From contig NZ_JAULSI010000003.1 in NCBI RefSeq assembly GCF_030711405.1, positions 1 to 64,000 of the forward strand: a stretch of 64,000 nt of DNA. The letters are read 5' to 3'. Positions 36,394-46,136 of the stretch are shown piece after piece. The stretch comes from Massilia brevitalea (GTDB lineage Bacteria; Pseudomonadota; Gammaproteobacteria; Burkholderiales; Burkholderiaceae_D). A program made the translations under genes and the position numbers. Under the pieces are notes generated by a model. The model was not told where the DNA came from. It was given only the letters and a program-made list of their open reading frames with translations, and did no database searches. Each line of letters begins with the position of its first letter. The first letter of the stretch is position 1.

Positions 36394-38647
36394 CGGTGTC
36401 GACTTGCCACCAGCGCGGCAGCAGGTCGCGCACCGCGGGCTGGGCGAAGCGGTCGTCGATCAGGTAGACCGTGCCCTGGTCCTGCTCGGTGCGGATCACG
36501 CGTCCGGCGGCCTGCACCACCTTCTGCAAGCCCGGATACAAATAGGTGTAGTCGTAGCCGGCGCCGAACATCGCCTGCATGCGCGCGCGCAGCTGTTCGT
36601 TGACCGGGTTCAGCTGGGGCAGGCCGAGGGTGGCGACGAATGCCCCGATCAGGCGCGCGCCCGGCAAATCGACGCCTTCGCCGAACGAGCCGCCCAGCAC
36701 CGCGAAGCCGATGCCGCGCCCCTCGGGCTGGAAGCGGTCGAGGAAGCCGGCGCGCTCCGCTTCGCTCATGCGACGCTCCTGGCGCCAGACCGGCACCTCC
36801 GGGTGCAGCCGGGTGAACAGCTCGGCGGCCTGCGCCAGGTAGTCGAAGCTGCTGAAAAAGGCGAGGTAGTTGCCGGGCGTGTGCGCATACTGCTCGGCCA
36901 TCAGCTGCGCGATCGGCGCCAGCGAAGCCGCGCGGTGCTGGTAGCGCGTGGAGATGCGACCGGCGATGTGCACGGCCAGCTGGCCGGCGGTGAAGGGCGA
37001 TTCGACGTCGACCCAGGCGGTGTCCTCGGGCATGCCGAGCAGGTCGGCAAAATAATGCCAGGGGCTGAGCGTGGCCGAGAACAGCGTCACCGAATGCGCG
37101 CCTTCGAAGCGGGGTTTCAGGAAAGGGGCCGGCACCACGTTGCGGATGCAGACCGTGGTCTCCTTGCCGTCACGCGTGACGTCGCACAGCGAATGCTCGC
37201 CGAAGGATTCGGCCAGGCGCTGCAGCGCCAGCGCGCTGAAATGGAAATCCTGCAGTGCCGGGTCGATCGGCACCGCCTGCTCGGCCAGGTAATCGTTGAT
37301 GGTGCTGGTGGCGTTCTGCAGGGCCGAGAGCAGCTTGTCCGGCAGCGCCGCCAGCACCTGGTAAGGCGCGGGCGCATCCGCATCCATCTCACCCCAGGCG
37401 CGCGCGACCTTGGTGAGGACCTTCTTGACGATTTCAGGCGCGGCCGCGCGCGCCATGCGCAGGGCGGCGCGATCGAGTTCGCCCGAATACATCGAACGCG
37501 CGCGCGACACCATGTTGTGCGCTTCGTCGACCAGCACGCTGGTGCGCCAGCCCTGCTCCTGGGCCAGTGCGTAGAGCATGGCGCCGCCGTCGAAATAATA
37601 GTTGTAGTCGCCGACGATGACGTCGCTCCAGCGCGCCATTTCGCTGCCCAGGTAATAGGGACAGACGCCGTGGGCGAGGCCGAGGTCGCGCAGGGCGGCG
37701 CGGTCCAGCACCGGCACGCCGAGGGCTGCAGCGCGCGCGGCGGGCAGGCGGTCATAAAAACCTTGCGCCAGTGGGCAGGACGCGCCCTGGCAGGCCTTGT
37801 CGGGATGCTCGCAGGCCTTGTCGCGCGCGGTCAGTTCGAGCACGCGCAAGGGCAGGTGCGGGTCGGCGGCGCGGATGATGGCGGCGGCATCGAGCGCGAG
37901 CTGGCGGCCCGGCGTTTTCGCGGCCAGGAAGTAGATCTTGTCGATGCGCTGGGCGGGGGCAGCTTTCAGCACCGGGAACAGGCTGCCGACGGTCTTGCCA
38001 ATCCCGGTCGGGGCCTGGGCCAGCAGGCAGCGCCCGGTGCTGTTGGCCTTGAATACGGTTTCGGCGAGCTGGCGCTGGCCGGGGCGGAAGGCCGCATGCG
38101 GGAAGCGCAGCGCACCGAGCGCCGCATCGCGCGCTTCGCGGTGGCGCAGCTCCTGCTCGGCCCAGGCGGTGAAGCGGCTGCACTGGTCCTCGAACATCGC
38201 CTGCAGTTCGGCGGCGCCGCGGGTTTCGCGCAATACGGTTTCGTGGCCGCTGCCGATCTCGTAGTAGACCAGGGCCAGGTTGACGCTGTCCAGGCCGAGC
38301 TGGGCGCACAGCAGGTGGCCGTAGACGCGCACCTGGGCCCAGTGCAGGTGGCGGTGGTTCTCGGGCATCGAGGACAGCTGGCCGCGGTAGGTCTTGATTT
38401 CTTCCAGCAGGTTCTCGCCTGCGTCGTAGCCGTCGGCGCGGCCGCGCACGTGCAGCAGGCCATGGTCGCCGGAAAGGGACACTTCCGTCCGGTAGCCGTC
38501 GCCGCGGCGCGCTGTCACCACCGCGTGGCCGGCAATGCCTTCCTGGGCCGTGGGCGAGGGCGTGAAGCGCAGGTCGAGGTCGCCCTGCTTGGCCGTGAAC
38601 TCGCACAGGGCGCGCACCGCAACCGTGTACTTGCGAGCTTCGCTCAA
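36374..38647 (-). CDS. XPD/DinG-like DNA helicase with N-terminal PD-(D/E)XK-like segment
   Basis: The protein of about 757 residues is an SF2 helicase of the XPD/Rad3/DinG group. Walker A is APTGIGKT (about 212-219) and the DEAH box is LVDEAHNM. Four cysteines (ACEHPDKACQGASC and VCPYY) lie where XPD-type helicases hold a 4Fe-4S cluster. The N-terminal region contains GRADGYD...LLEEIKTYRG, a pattern like the PD-(D/E)XK nucleases (Asp, Glu-x-Lys), so it may cut as well as unwind DNA. The TTG at 38647 overlaps the stop of the VRR-NUC gene (TTGA) and follows GGAGCAGG. A GTG at 38674 is the longer alternative, which adds nine residues. Confidence 0.85.
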   Translation of the reverse strand: MSEARKYTVAVRALCEFTAKQGDLDLRFTPSPTAQEGIAGHAVVTARRGDGYRTEVSLSGDHGLLHVRGRADGYDAGENLLEEIKTYRGQLSSMPENHRHLHWAQVRVYGHLLCAQLGLDSVNLALVYYEIGSGHETVLRETRGAAELQAMFEDQCSRFTAWAEQELRHREARDAALGALRFPHAAFRPGQRQLAETVFKANSTGRCLLAQAPTGIGKTVGSLFPVLKAAPAQRIDKIYFLAAKTPGRQLALDAAAIIRAADPHLPLRVLELTARDKACEHPDKACQGASCPLAQGFYDRLPAARAAALGVPVLDRAALRDLGLAHGVCPYYLGSEMARWSDVIVGDYNYYFDGGAMLYALAQEQGWRTSVLVDEAHNMVSRARSMYSGELDRAALRMARAAAPEIVKKVLTKVARAWGEMDADAPAPYQVLAALPDKLLSALQNATSTINDYLAEQAVPIDPALQDFHFSALALQRLAESFGEHSLCDVTRDGKETTVCIRNVVPAPFLKPRFEGAHSVTLFSATLSPWHYFADLLGMPEDTAWVDVESPFTAGQLAVHIAGRISTRYQHRAASLAPIAQLMAEQYAHTPGNYLAFFSSFDYLAQAAELFTRLHPEVPVWRQERRMSEAERAGFLDRFQPEGRGIGFAVLGGSFGEGVDLPGARLIGAFVATLGLPQLNPVNEQLRARMQAMFGAGYDYTYLYPGLQKVVQAAGRVIRTEQDQGTVYLIDDRFAQPAVRDLLPRWWQVDTVSASAP

Positions 38648-40380
38648 GCGGCCTGCTCCCACTGCAGGTAGCACACCGAGACCGGCATGCCGTGGGTGGC
38701 GCAGTACTCGATCCAGCGCAGCTGGTTGTCCTGCAGGCGGTCGCCCGGCCCTTTTACTTCGATCATGTTGTAGCGCTTTTCACCCGGCCAGAACTGGATC
38801 AGGTCGGGAAAGCCGGTGCGGTTTTCCTTGACGTCGGCCAGGATGCGCTCGCACCACTTCTTCAGGTGGGCGGCGGGGATGCAGTCCAGGGCCAGTTCGA
38901 GCAGGCCGGCATCCAGGTATTCCCAGGACACGAAGGGCGAGGAGATGCCGGCCTTTTCCGCGAAGTGCCCGAGGATGGTGGCGCGGTAGCGGCCATCGTC
39001 GCACTGGGCCAGGCAGTCGGCGAATTCATTCGCGCGGCGCTGGTGGAAGTCGGGGCTGTACAAATCGGCCGGGCCGCGGTGGAAGGGGTGGAAGAAGGCC
39101 CCGGGAATCGCGGCGAAGATGGCGCGCCAGCACAACAGCCCGAACAGCGCGTTGGCGAGCATGTTCTCGACGTAGAACACGGGTGCATCGTCGCCCGCCA
39201 GGTGTTCGCGCACCACGCCTTCGACCCACCGGTCGCCCAAGGGCATGGGCAGGCACAGGTCGAGGCGTGTCGGGTCCGGCCGGCGCGCAATGGTCTTCGG
39301 ATGGCCGAGGCGGCGCGCCAGGCGCGGCCCGATGCGCAGCAGGTGCTGGCGCTCGGCGTCGTTTTCCGGCGCTTCGCGCGCCACCAGCAGCAGCGCCCAG
39401 GCGTCGTCGTAGCGTTCGGCCTTTTCCAGCACGCGGATGGCACGGCCGCGCGCGCCGGGGAAGCGGCAGCGCGTGTAGACGGCGTGCGCGTTCGGCCAGT
39501 CCTTCACCTTCTCGTAGTGCTGGCCCATCTGGAACAGCAGCTTTTCGCGCCGGCTCTCGAGCCAGTCGTTGCGGAAGGCATGCTGCGGCACGTCGCGCAC
39601 GATGTCCTCGAGCGGCTCGATGCCCTCGACGAAGCGCGCCCGGCAATCGTGCAGGACCAGGTAGTGCTCGATGTCGCTGCGCTCGCGGAAACCGCGCGAG
39701 GCCGGCGAGAACTCGACCTGCTCGTAGCGGAACAGGCCGAGGTCGGACAGCACGAACTCGGTCCAGTCCTGGCGCAGGTTGCCGAAGAAGATCAGGCGCA
39801 GGCGGTCGCACAGGGGCTTGACGTGGATGCGCAGGGCGACGTCGCCGCACTCCTTGAACCAGCGGGAGAACGGGAGGGAGAAGGGGCGGACGGGAAGGCC
39901 GGCATCGCTGGCGCCAATGGGTTCGCCCGCGGCCTGGTCCGCGCTTTCCGCTGCAGTCTCCTGTGCAGTCTGCTCCATGCTGGCGCGCAGGGCTTCGAGC
40001 TGCTCGGCCTTGCGCGCGTTCTTGTGCTGGAGACGGTCGCCAAAGGCGAGGACGAGCTCGGGTTTCGAGAGCAGGTCGAACAATTCGTCGAGGGTGAGGT
40101 CGGGGTCGCCGGAGACCCAGCCGGTCGGGAACAGGTGCTGCGCCGCTTCCACCGGGCAGCCGATTTCGGCGTAGCGCAATTTACTGGCGCGGAACAGCTC
40201 GCCCTTGCGCATGACCATGCGCACGAACAGGGCGCGCGCTGGCTGCGGCAGCGCCGCGAAGGCTGCAATGAAGGCCTGTTCTTCGTCGGTCAGCAAATCG
40301 GGGTAGCGCTGCACGATCCAGTCCAGGACAGCCTGGAAGTTATCCAGGTAATAAAACTCGTTTTCCAGAACCCTGTTCAT
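38644..40380 (-). CDS. FAN1-like VRR-NUC nuclease
   Basis: The 578-residue protein ends in a VRR-NUC domain (about 520-570) with MIEVKGPGDRLQDNQLRWIE, the PD-(D/E)XK-type core of FAN1/KIAA1018-like structure-specific nucleases. A helical N-terminal part and SAP/TPR-like helices in the middle fit bacterial FAN1. Such enzymes process flaps and DNA interstrand crosslinks. It is coupled to the downstream helicase by a 1-4 base overlap, a pairing that suggests one DNA-repair module. Confidence 0.88.
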   Translation of the reverse strand: MNRVLENEFYYLDNFQAVLDWIVQRYPDLLTDEEQAFIAAFAALPQPARALFVRMVMRKGELFRASKLRYAEIGCPVEAAQHLFPTGWVSGDPDLTLDELFDLLSKPELVLAFGDRLQHKNARKAEQLEALRASMEQTAQETAAESADQAAGEPIGASDAGLPVRPFSLPFSRWFKECGDVALRIHVKPLCDRLRLIFFGNLRQDWTEFVLSDLGLFRYEQVEFSPASRGFRERSDIEHYLVLHDCRARFVEGIEPLEDIVRDVPQHAFRNDWLESRREKLLFQMGQHYEKVKDWPNAHAVYTRCRFPGARGRAIRVLEKAERYDDAWALLLVAREAPENDAERQHLLRIGPRLARRLGHPKTIARRPDPTRLDLCLPMPLGDRWVEGVVREHLAGDDAPVFYVENMLANALFGLLCWRAIFAAIPGAFFHPFHRGPADLYSPDFHQRRANEFADCLAQCDDGRYRATILGHFAEKAGISSPFVSWEYLDAGLLELALDCIPAAHLKKWCERILADVKENRTGFPDLIQFWPGEKRYNMIEVKGPGDRLQDNQLRWIEYCATHGMPVSVCYLQWEQAA

Positions 40381-40480
40381 CTCGAGACGTCACTGTGCTT
40401 ATGTACAGTATAGCCTCGGGCGCCGCCTTCATCCCAGCATTTTCAGGCGCCGGGATGCCTGGCCGTGGTTTTTTGCCACA

Positions 40481-41287
40481 TCAAGGGCGGGGTGGCGGTG
40501 AGGGCGGTGGCGGGCATTTCGGTCCGGTGCAGGGAGCCGGCTGTTCGCGCTCGCTGCGGTGGCGTTCGGAATGCGCGATGATGGCCGAGATCAGGGCGAC
40601 GTCGGTGTCGACCGCGGATTCGGCGGCCGCGGGCGTGGCGGCCTTGCGCGCGCGCGCCGGTGTGGAAGCCCTGGCAAGGCCGGGACGCTGGGCTTTCGCC
40701 GTACGCGGGGGGGCTTTTTCCGTTTTCCCTGGCTTGTCGGCTTTGGCAAGCGTTTCCTGCTTGTCCGCCCTGGCCGGCTTCGCCGCGGCCGGCGCCGCCG
40801 CTTTGCCCGGTGGCTCCACCTTGACCGGGCCTGGCGCCGTGGCCAGCGCTGGCGCCGTTTCCTTCGGCGGCGTCGGGCTTGCCTTGGTTGGACCCTCTGG
40901 CGGCAGCATCACCAGCGGCGGCGGGGAGGCCGGCATGCTGTGCGGCTGGTCGACGATCACGGCTGGCGCCGGAGCGGCCGGAGTCGCCGGAACCGGCGGC
41001 GCCACCGCATCCGCCTCGGCCACGCGTTCGGCCTGCACCTGGACCTGCATCGCGGTCGCCGTCTCGTGGTTGTCGTACGCCAGCCACGCCACCGCGCCGA
41101 CCAGGATGCCGGAAAAGGCGGCGGCCGCGCAGTACCAGGCCAGGCGCGGGCTGGTCATGCGCGTGCCGCTGCGCCGTGCGGCATCGCGTTCCAGCATCGC
41201 CAGGATGTTTTCTTCCCCCGCCCCGCGGCGCGACGACATCAGGTTCGGTCGCGTCGAGGGTCCTTGATTTTCGTCTGTAGGGCGCAC
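40481..41287 (-). CDS. Single-pass membrane protein with Pro/Ala/Lys-rich periplasmic region
   Basis: I do not recognise a named family for this 268-residue protein. After a cytoplasmic stretch containing AMLERDAARRSGTRM there is one membrane segment (AWYCAAAAFSGILVGAVAWL), then a long disordered Pro/Ala/Lys-rich region and a C-terminal Pro run. The GTG at 41287 is preferred because AGGAG sits exactly 7 bases before it (41295-41299); the first in-frame ATG, at 41239, lacks such a site. It is divergent from the TagX-like gene, 57 bp away, at the T6SS border. It resembles a spacer-type periplasmic protein, but lacks a TonB C-terminal domain. Confidence 0.6.
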   Translation of the reverse strand: MRPTDENQGPSTRPNLMSSRRGAGEENILAMLERDAARRSGTRMTSPRLAWYCAAAAFSGILVGAVAWLAYDNHETATAMQVQVQAERVAEADAVAPPVPATPAAPAPAVIVDQPHSMPASPPPLVMLPPEGPTKASPTPPKETAPALATAPGPVKVEPPGKAAAPAAAKPARADKQETLAKADKPGKTEKAPPRTAKAQRPGLARASTPARARKAATPAAAESAVDTDVALISAIIAHSERHRSEREQPAPCTGPKCPPPPSPPPRP

Positions 41288-41344
41288 GTCATTACTCCTA
41301 AGATATTCGTTTCCAATCCGATTAGAAACAATCTGGGAAAAACC

Positions 41345-42184
41345 ATGCTGATTTTTCTCGCACTTCTGTATTTTTGCGTTGCCTGCTCCCTGATCTGGCT
41401 GGCCTGTTTCCCAACCGGAAGGGCGATGCTGGGCCAGTTCGTTTTTGGCCTGCGCAGCCGCATGAAGCGGCGCGCGCCAGGCTGGCGTCCCGCGCGCAAG
41501 CGCGAGCACGGGGCGCTGCAGCGCGACCTGGCCGGCTGGGGGGCGGCTGCGGTGAAGCTGGCGCGCCGCAACTGGATCGTGTTCGCCATCGGGGTGCCGG
41601 TGGTCGCCATACCTTCGTTGTTGGCCCTGGTGCTGCGCTCGCCCGCCATGCTGCCCGACTACGTGCCGAGCGCTACGCTGCCCGATGCCCAGATCGCCGC
41701 GCTGCTGCAGGGCGAGCAACTGGTGCCGCCGGTGGCGCCGCCGCCGCTCGCGTTTACCACCCAGGAAGTGGTGCTGGTGCGGCCGATGCTGGTCAGCGCC
41801 AGCCGCAACTGGGGCTTGCTGCACCCGGACTTCAACGCCCGGCTGCTACTCGCCTTCAAGATCATGAAGGAGCAGCACGGCTATGAAATGGCCCTGCTCG
41901 AAGGCTACCGCAGCCCGGCGCGCCAGGACCTGCTGGCGCAGATGGGCGGCACCGTCACCAACGCGCGCGCCTTCCAGAGCTGGCACCAGTACGGCCTGGC
42001 CGCCGACTGCGCGTTCTGGCGCGACGGCAAGCTGGTCATTTCCGAGAAAGACCCCTGGGCCATGCGCGGCTATCGGCTGTATGGCGAGGTGGCCGAGCAG
42101 CTCGGCCTGACCTGGGGCGGACGCTGGAAAATGATGGACCTGGGCCACACCGAGCTGCGTTTGCCAGGGGTGATGCGGCGATAG
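41345..42184 (+). CDS. Membrane-anchored M15-family peptidoglycan peptidase (TagX-like)
   Basis: The 279-residue protein has two membrane segments (about 1-22 and 77-97) and a C-terminal M15 peptidase domain (VanY/endolysin type). Zinc ligands are His214 in SWHQYGLAAD (with Asp221) and His268 in DLGHTEL, and EGYRSPARQ (about 186-194) is the typical approach loop. In Acinetobacter the T6SS protein TagX, also an M15-type enzyme, cuts the cell wall so the apparatus can assemble. The same job is inferred here from its place 100 bp before tssM. Catalysis in the periplasm is expected. Confidence 0.8.
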   Translation: MLIFLALLYFCVACSLIWLACFPTGRAMLGQFVFGLRSRMKRRAPGWRPARKREHGALQRDLAGWGAAAVKLARRNWIVFAIGVPVVAIPSLLALVLRSPAMLPDYVPSATLPDAQIAALLQGEQLVPPVAPPPLAFTTQEVVLVRPMLVSASRNWGLLHPDFNARLLLAFKIMKEQHGYEMALLEGYRSPARQDLLAQMGGTVTNARAFQSWHQYGLAADCAFWRDGKLVISEKDPWAMRGYRLYGEVAEQLGLTWGGRWKMMDLGHTELRLPGVMRR

Positions 42185-42284
42185 CACACCTTCCCCGGAG
42201 CTTGATACAGGTCAAATTTTGCCTGTAGGAATGGTGCGAGCATTGCCTGTCCGACCCTTCCCATAACCCACACAAGCTCCCGCC

Positions 42285-45200
42285 ATGGCCCGTCTCTGGA
42301 AGTTCCTCACCGACAGCCGCGTGCTCGTCGTGATCGGCATCACCGCACTGCTTGGCTTCCTGCTGCTGGGGGCCGATACCTTCGAAATCGGCCTGATCTG
42401 GGCACTCATCGCGGCACTCAGCCTGCTGGCGCTGTGGGGCATGTTCTGGGGTGTGCGCAAGCTGTGGCGCATCCGCGCCGCGAAACGCCTGACGGCCAGC
42501 CTGGCCGCCGGCGAAGCGGGCGCAGTTACCGGCACCGATAGCGGCGGCAACGAAGTCGCGGTGCTGCGCAAGAACATGCTGGAGGCGATCAACACCATCA
42601 AGACCTCGAAGCTGGGCCTGACGCGCGGCGCCGAAGCCTTGTACGAGCTGCCCTGGTACATGATCATCGGGAACCCGGCGGCGGGCAAGAGCAGCGCCAT
42701 CGCCCATTCCGGTCTGACCTTCCCGATCCCGGGCAGCAAGGCGGTGCAGGGGGTGGGCGGTACCCGCAACTGCGACTGGTTCTTCACCACCGACGGCATC
42801 CTGCTCGATACGGCGGGGCGCTACTCGGTGCAGGAGGGCGACCGCGACGAGTGGTTCAGCTTCCTCGACCTGCTGAAAAAACACCGCCGCCGCGCGCCGA
42901 TCAACGGCATCCTGATCGCGGTCAGCGTGGCCGAACTCACGGGCGGACCGGCCAGCGCCTCGATGGAGCTGGCCAAGAGCCTGCGCACCCGGGTCCAGGA
43001 ACTGACCGAGCGCCTGGGCGTGTATGCGCCGGTGTACGTGATCTTCACCAAGGCCGACCTGATCGCGGGCTTTGCCGACTTCTTCCGTGACAGCGAACGC
43101 ACCGAACGCGACCGGGTGTGGGGCGCCACCCTGCGCTACAACCGGCGCAGCACGCCGCAGGATGTGCTGGCCTTCTTCGACCAGCACTTCGACGAACTGC
43201 ACGACGGCCTGAAGGAACTCAGCCTGGCGAACATGGCCGGCAACCGCAGCACGCAGATGCGGCCCGGCGTGTTCACCTTCCCGCTCGAATTCGCCTCGGT
43301 CCGCAGCCCGCTGCGCGCCTTCCTGTCCACCCTGTTCGAAGAAAACACTTACCAGTTCAAGCCGGTGTTCCGCGGCTTTTACTTTACCAGCGCGCTGCAG
43401 GAAGGCGCGGTGCAGGACCTGGCCTCGAAGCGCGTCGCGAATCGCTTCGACCTGGAATTGCGCGATGGACGCCTTGACGCAGGCGAGAATCCGGCGAAGG
43501 AGGGCGAGGGCAACGGCTACTTCCTGCTCGAGCTGTTCAGGAAGGTGATCTTCGCCGACCGCGAGCTGGTCAAGCGCTACAGCAACCCGGCCAGCGCGCG
43601 CCTGAAGTACGCCGCCTTTTTTGCGGCCACCATCGCCCTCGGCGCCGCCCTGGGTGGCTGGAGCTGGTCCTACATGGGCAACAGCCAGCTGGTGGCGAAC
43701 GTCCAGGCCGACCTGGACAAGGTGATGCGCATGCAGGACAAGCGCATCGATCTGCAGTCGCGCCTGGAAGCGCTCGACATCCTGCAGGACCGCATCGAGC
43801 AGCTCGACAAGTACAAGCAGGACCAGCCCTGGGCGCTGTCGTTCGGCCTGTACCAGGGCGAAAAGGTCGAGCGCAAGCTGCGCGACGAATACTTCGCCGG
43901 CGCGCGCGCGGTGATGGTGGAGCCGGTTGCCGCCGCGCTGGAGACCATGTTGACCGAAGTGAACGCGAATGCGGCGGCGCTTGATTCGAATGGACAGGCG
44001 CCCAGTGCACAGGTGCAGAATGCACAGGCACCGAACGCGCAGGTGGCGGAAGTGGCCCAGGCCGCGCCCGCCGTCAAGTCTGGCCAGCCTTACCAGGACG
44101 TCTCGCCGACCAATGTGGCCGATGCCTACAACGCGCTGAAAACTTACCTGATGCTGGGCGATAAACGTCACGCCGAGCCGGGCCACCTGAACGACCAGCT
44201 GACCCGCTACTGGCGCACCTGGCTGGAAGCGAACCGCGGCGCCATGCCGCGCGAGCAGATGATCCGCAGCGCCGAGCGCCTGCTGAGTTTTCACCTGGCA
44301 CAGATCAACGACCAGGCCTGGCCGCAGGTGACGCTGAAACTCGGCCTGCTCGACGGCGTGCGCGAAAACCTGCGCCGCGTGGTGCGCGGCACGCCGGCGC
44401 GCGAACGCGTATATGCCGACATCAAGACCCGCGCCGCTACGCGCTTCCCGGCGGTGACGGTGGCGCGCATCGTGGGCGAGCATGGCGACGGCCAGGACCG
44501 CGGCCTGCTCGCCGGCAGCCACGCCGTCAGCGGCGCGTTCACCCGCGATGCCTGGAGCAAGTATGTGCAGGGCGCGATCCGCGACGCATCGAACCGCGAG
44601 CTGTCGAGCACCGACTGGGTGCTGAAGACCGTGGCCAAGGACGACCTGACGCTCGAGGGCAGCCCCGAGCAGATCCAGAAGACCCTGGTCGACATGTACA
44701 AGGCCGAGTATGCCAAGGAATGGGGCCGCTTCGTGCAGGGCGTGACGGTGGCCGACCTGAAGGGCTTCGAGGCCAGCGTCCAGGCCATGAACCGCCTCGG
44801 CGACCCGCAGAATTCGCCGCTGGCGCGCCTCCTCAAAACCATCTACGACGAGACCTCATGGGACAATCCGGGCGCGCTGCAGGCCAACCTGAGCAAGACC
44901 GAGCGCGGCCTGATCGGCTGGTTCAAGGAAGTGGTGCTGCGCCGTGCGCCGTCGGATGCACGCACCCTGGCCGACGCCGTCGGGCCGCTGGCCCCTGGCG
45001 CCGCCGGCGCCCCGGACGCCATGGGTGTGGTCGCCCGCGAGTTCGCCGGCGTGGCGCGCCTGGTCGGGCCGCGCGAGCAGCAGGCTTCGCTGATGAGCGG
45101 CTATCTGGACGCACTCTCGCGCCTGCGCACCCGCCTGAACCAGCTGAAGAACCAGGGCGACCCCGGTCCCGGCGCCAAGCAGTTCATGCAGCAGACCTTG

Positions 45201-46136
45201 GAGGGCAGCGGCTCGGAACTGGCCGACGCCCTGAAGTACGTCGACGAGCAGATGCTGACCGGGATGGCGGAACCGCAGAAAGCCGCGCTGCGCCCGCTGG
45301 TGGTGCGCCCGCTGATCCAGACCTTCGCCATGATCGTGCAGCCGTCCGAATCCGAGATCAACAAGACCTGGCAGGCGCAGGTGGTTGAACCGTTCCAGAA
45401 GACCCTGGCCGACAAGTACCCGTTCGCACCTGGCAGCCGGATCGAGGCCACCGGCGCCGAGATCGGCCAGGTATTCGGGCCGGAAGGCGCAGTGGCAAAA
45501 TTCGTCAATGCCTCGATGGGCCCGCTGGTGGTGCGGCGCGGCGACGTGCTCTCGCCGCGCACCTGGGCCGACATCGGCATCACGCTGGCGCCGGCGGCGG
45601 TGCAGTCCTTCCCCGGCTGGGTCGCGCCACTGTCCGCCAACGGCGTGGCCTCGCCCACGTCCTCAGGGCCGCAGACGGTGTTCCAGCTGCAGGCCACGCC
45701 GGCGCCCGGCACCACCGAGTACACGATCGAGATCGACGGCCAGCAGCTGCGCTACCGGAACACGCCGCCGGTGTGGTTCAACATGGTCCATCCGGGGCCG
45801 GGCACCTCGGGTGCGCGCATCACGGCCGTTACCTTTGATGGGCGCACCGTGGAGCTGTTCAACGAGCCGGGCCAGTTCGGGCTGAAGCGCATGATCGAGG
45901 CGGCGGCCAAGAAGCGCAAGGACGGTGGCGTACACGAGCTGCGCTGGAGCGGGCTTGGGGGCGCGGTGTCGGTGGCGGTCGACCTGAAGATCACCAGCAG
46001 CGCCGAAGCGAATGCCGGCAGCTCGGCCGCCGGCCAGGGCTTCAAGGGCATGCGCCTGCCGCCGGCCATCGTCGGCCGTACGCCTGAAAATCGGATGGAC
46101 ACCCCGGCCATGGCCGCTGCCGGAGGTGTGCAATGA
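42285..46136 (+). CDS. tssM: Type VI secretion inner-membrane protein TssM (IcmF)
   Basis: The 1283-residue protein is the large membrane-complex subunit of T6SS. Two N-terminal helices (about 14-30 and 36-56) precede the cytoplasmic domain with Walker A GNPAAGKSS (129-137). A third helix lies near 450-465 (AAFFAATIALGAALGGWSW), followed by the large periplasmic IcmF-related and DUF1215-type regions that contact TssJ. It links TssL and TssJ across the envelope. It overlaps tagF by four bases (ATGA). Full-length and intact. Confidence 0.95.
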   Translation: MARLWKFLTDSRVLVVIGITALLGFLLLGADTFEIGLIWALIAALSLLALWGMFWGVRKLWRIRAAKRLTASLAAGEAGAVTGTDSGGNEVAVLRKNMLEAINTIKTSKLGLTRGAEALYELPWYMIIGNPAAGKSSAIAHSGLTFPIPGSKAVQGVGGTRNCDWFFTTDGILLDTAGRYSVQEGDRDEWFSFLDLLKKHRRRAPINGILIAVSVAELTGGPASASMELAKSLRTRVQELTERLGVYAPVYVIFTKADLIAGFADFFRDSERTERDRVWGATLRYNRRSTPQDVLAFFDQHFDELHDGLKELSLANMAGNRSTQMRPGVFTFPLEFASVRSPLRAFLSTLFEENTYQFKPVFRGFYFTSALQEGAVQDLASKRVANRFDLELRDGRLDAGENPAKEGEGNGYFLLELFRKVIFADRELVKRYSNPASARLKYAAFFAATIALGAALGGWSWSYMGNSQLVANVQADLDKVMRMQDKRIDLQSRLEALDILQDRIEQLDKYKQDQPWALSFGLYQGEKVERKLRDEYFAGARAVMVEPVAAALETMLTEVNANAAALDSNGQAPSAQVQNAQAPNAQVAEVAQAAPAVKSGQPYQDVSPTNVADAYNALKTYLMLGDKRHAEPGHLNDQLTRYWRTWLEANRGAMPREQMIRSAERLLSFHLAQINDQAWPQVTLKLGLLDGVRENLRRVVRGTPARERVYADIKTRAATRFPAVTVARIVGEHGDGQDRGLLAGSHAVSGAFTRDAWSKYVQGAIRDASNRELSSTDWVLKTVAKDDLTLEGSPEQIQKTLVDMYKAEYAKEWGRFVQGVTVADLKGFEASVQAMNRLGDPQNSPLARLLKTIYDETSWDNPGALQANLSKTERGLIGWFKEVVLRRAPSDARTLADAVGPLAPGAAGAPDAMGVVAREFAGVARLVGPREQQASLMSGYLDALSRLRTRLNQLKNQGDPGPGAKQFMQQTLEGSGSELADALKYVDEQMLTGMAEPQKAALRPLVVRPLIQTFAMIVQPSESEINKTWQAQVVEPFQKTLADKYPFAPGSRIEATGAEIGQVFGPEGAVAKFVNASMGPLVVRRGDVLSPRTWADIGITLAPAAVQSFPGWVAPLSANGVASPTSSGPQTVFQLQATPAPGTTEYTIEIDGQQLRYRNTPPVWFNMVHPGPGTSGARITAVTFDGRTVELFNEPGQFGLKRMIEAAAKKRKDGGVHELRWSGLGGAVSVAVDLKITSSAEANAGSSAAGQGFKGMRLPPAIVGRTPENRMDTPAMAAAGGVQ

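Noticed and set aside
42036..44522. An 828-codon minus-strand open frame opposite tssM
   Set aside because: It lies over the Walker A and membrane segments of TssM, which are clearly coded on the plus strand. The frame is a GC-skew artefact.
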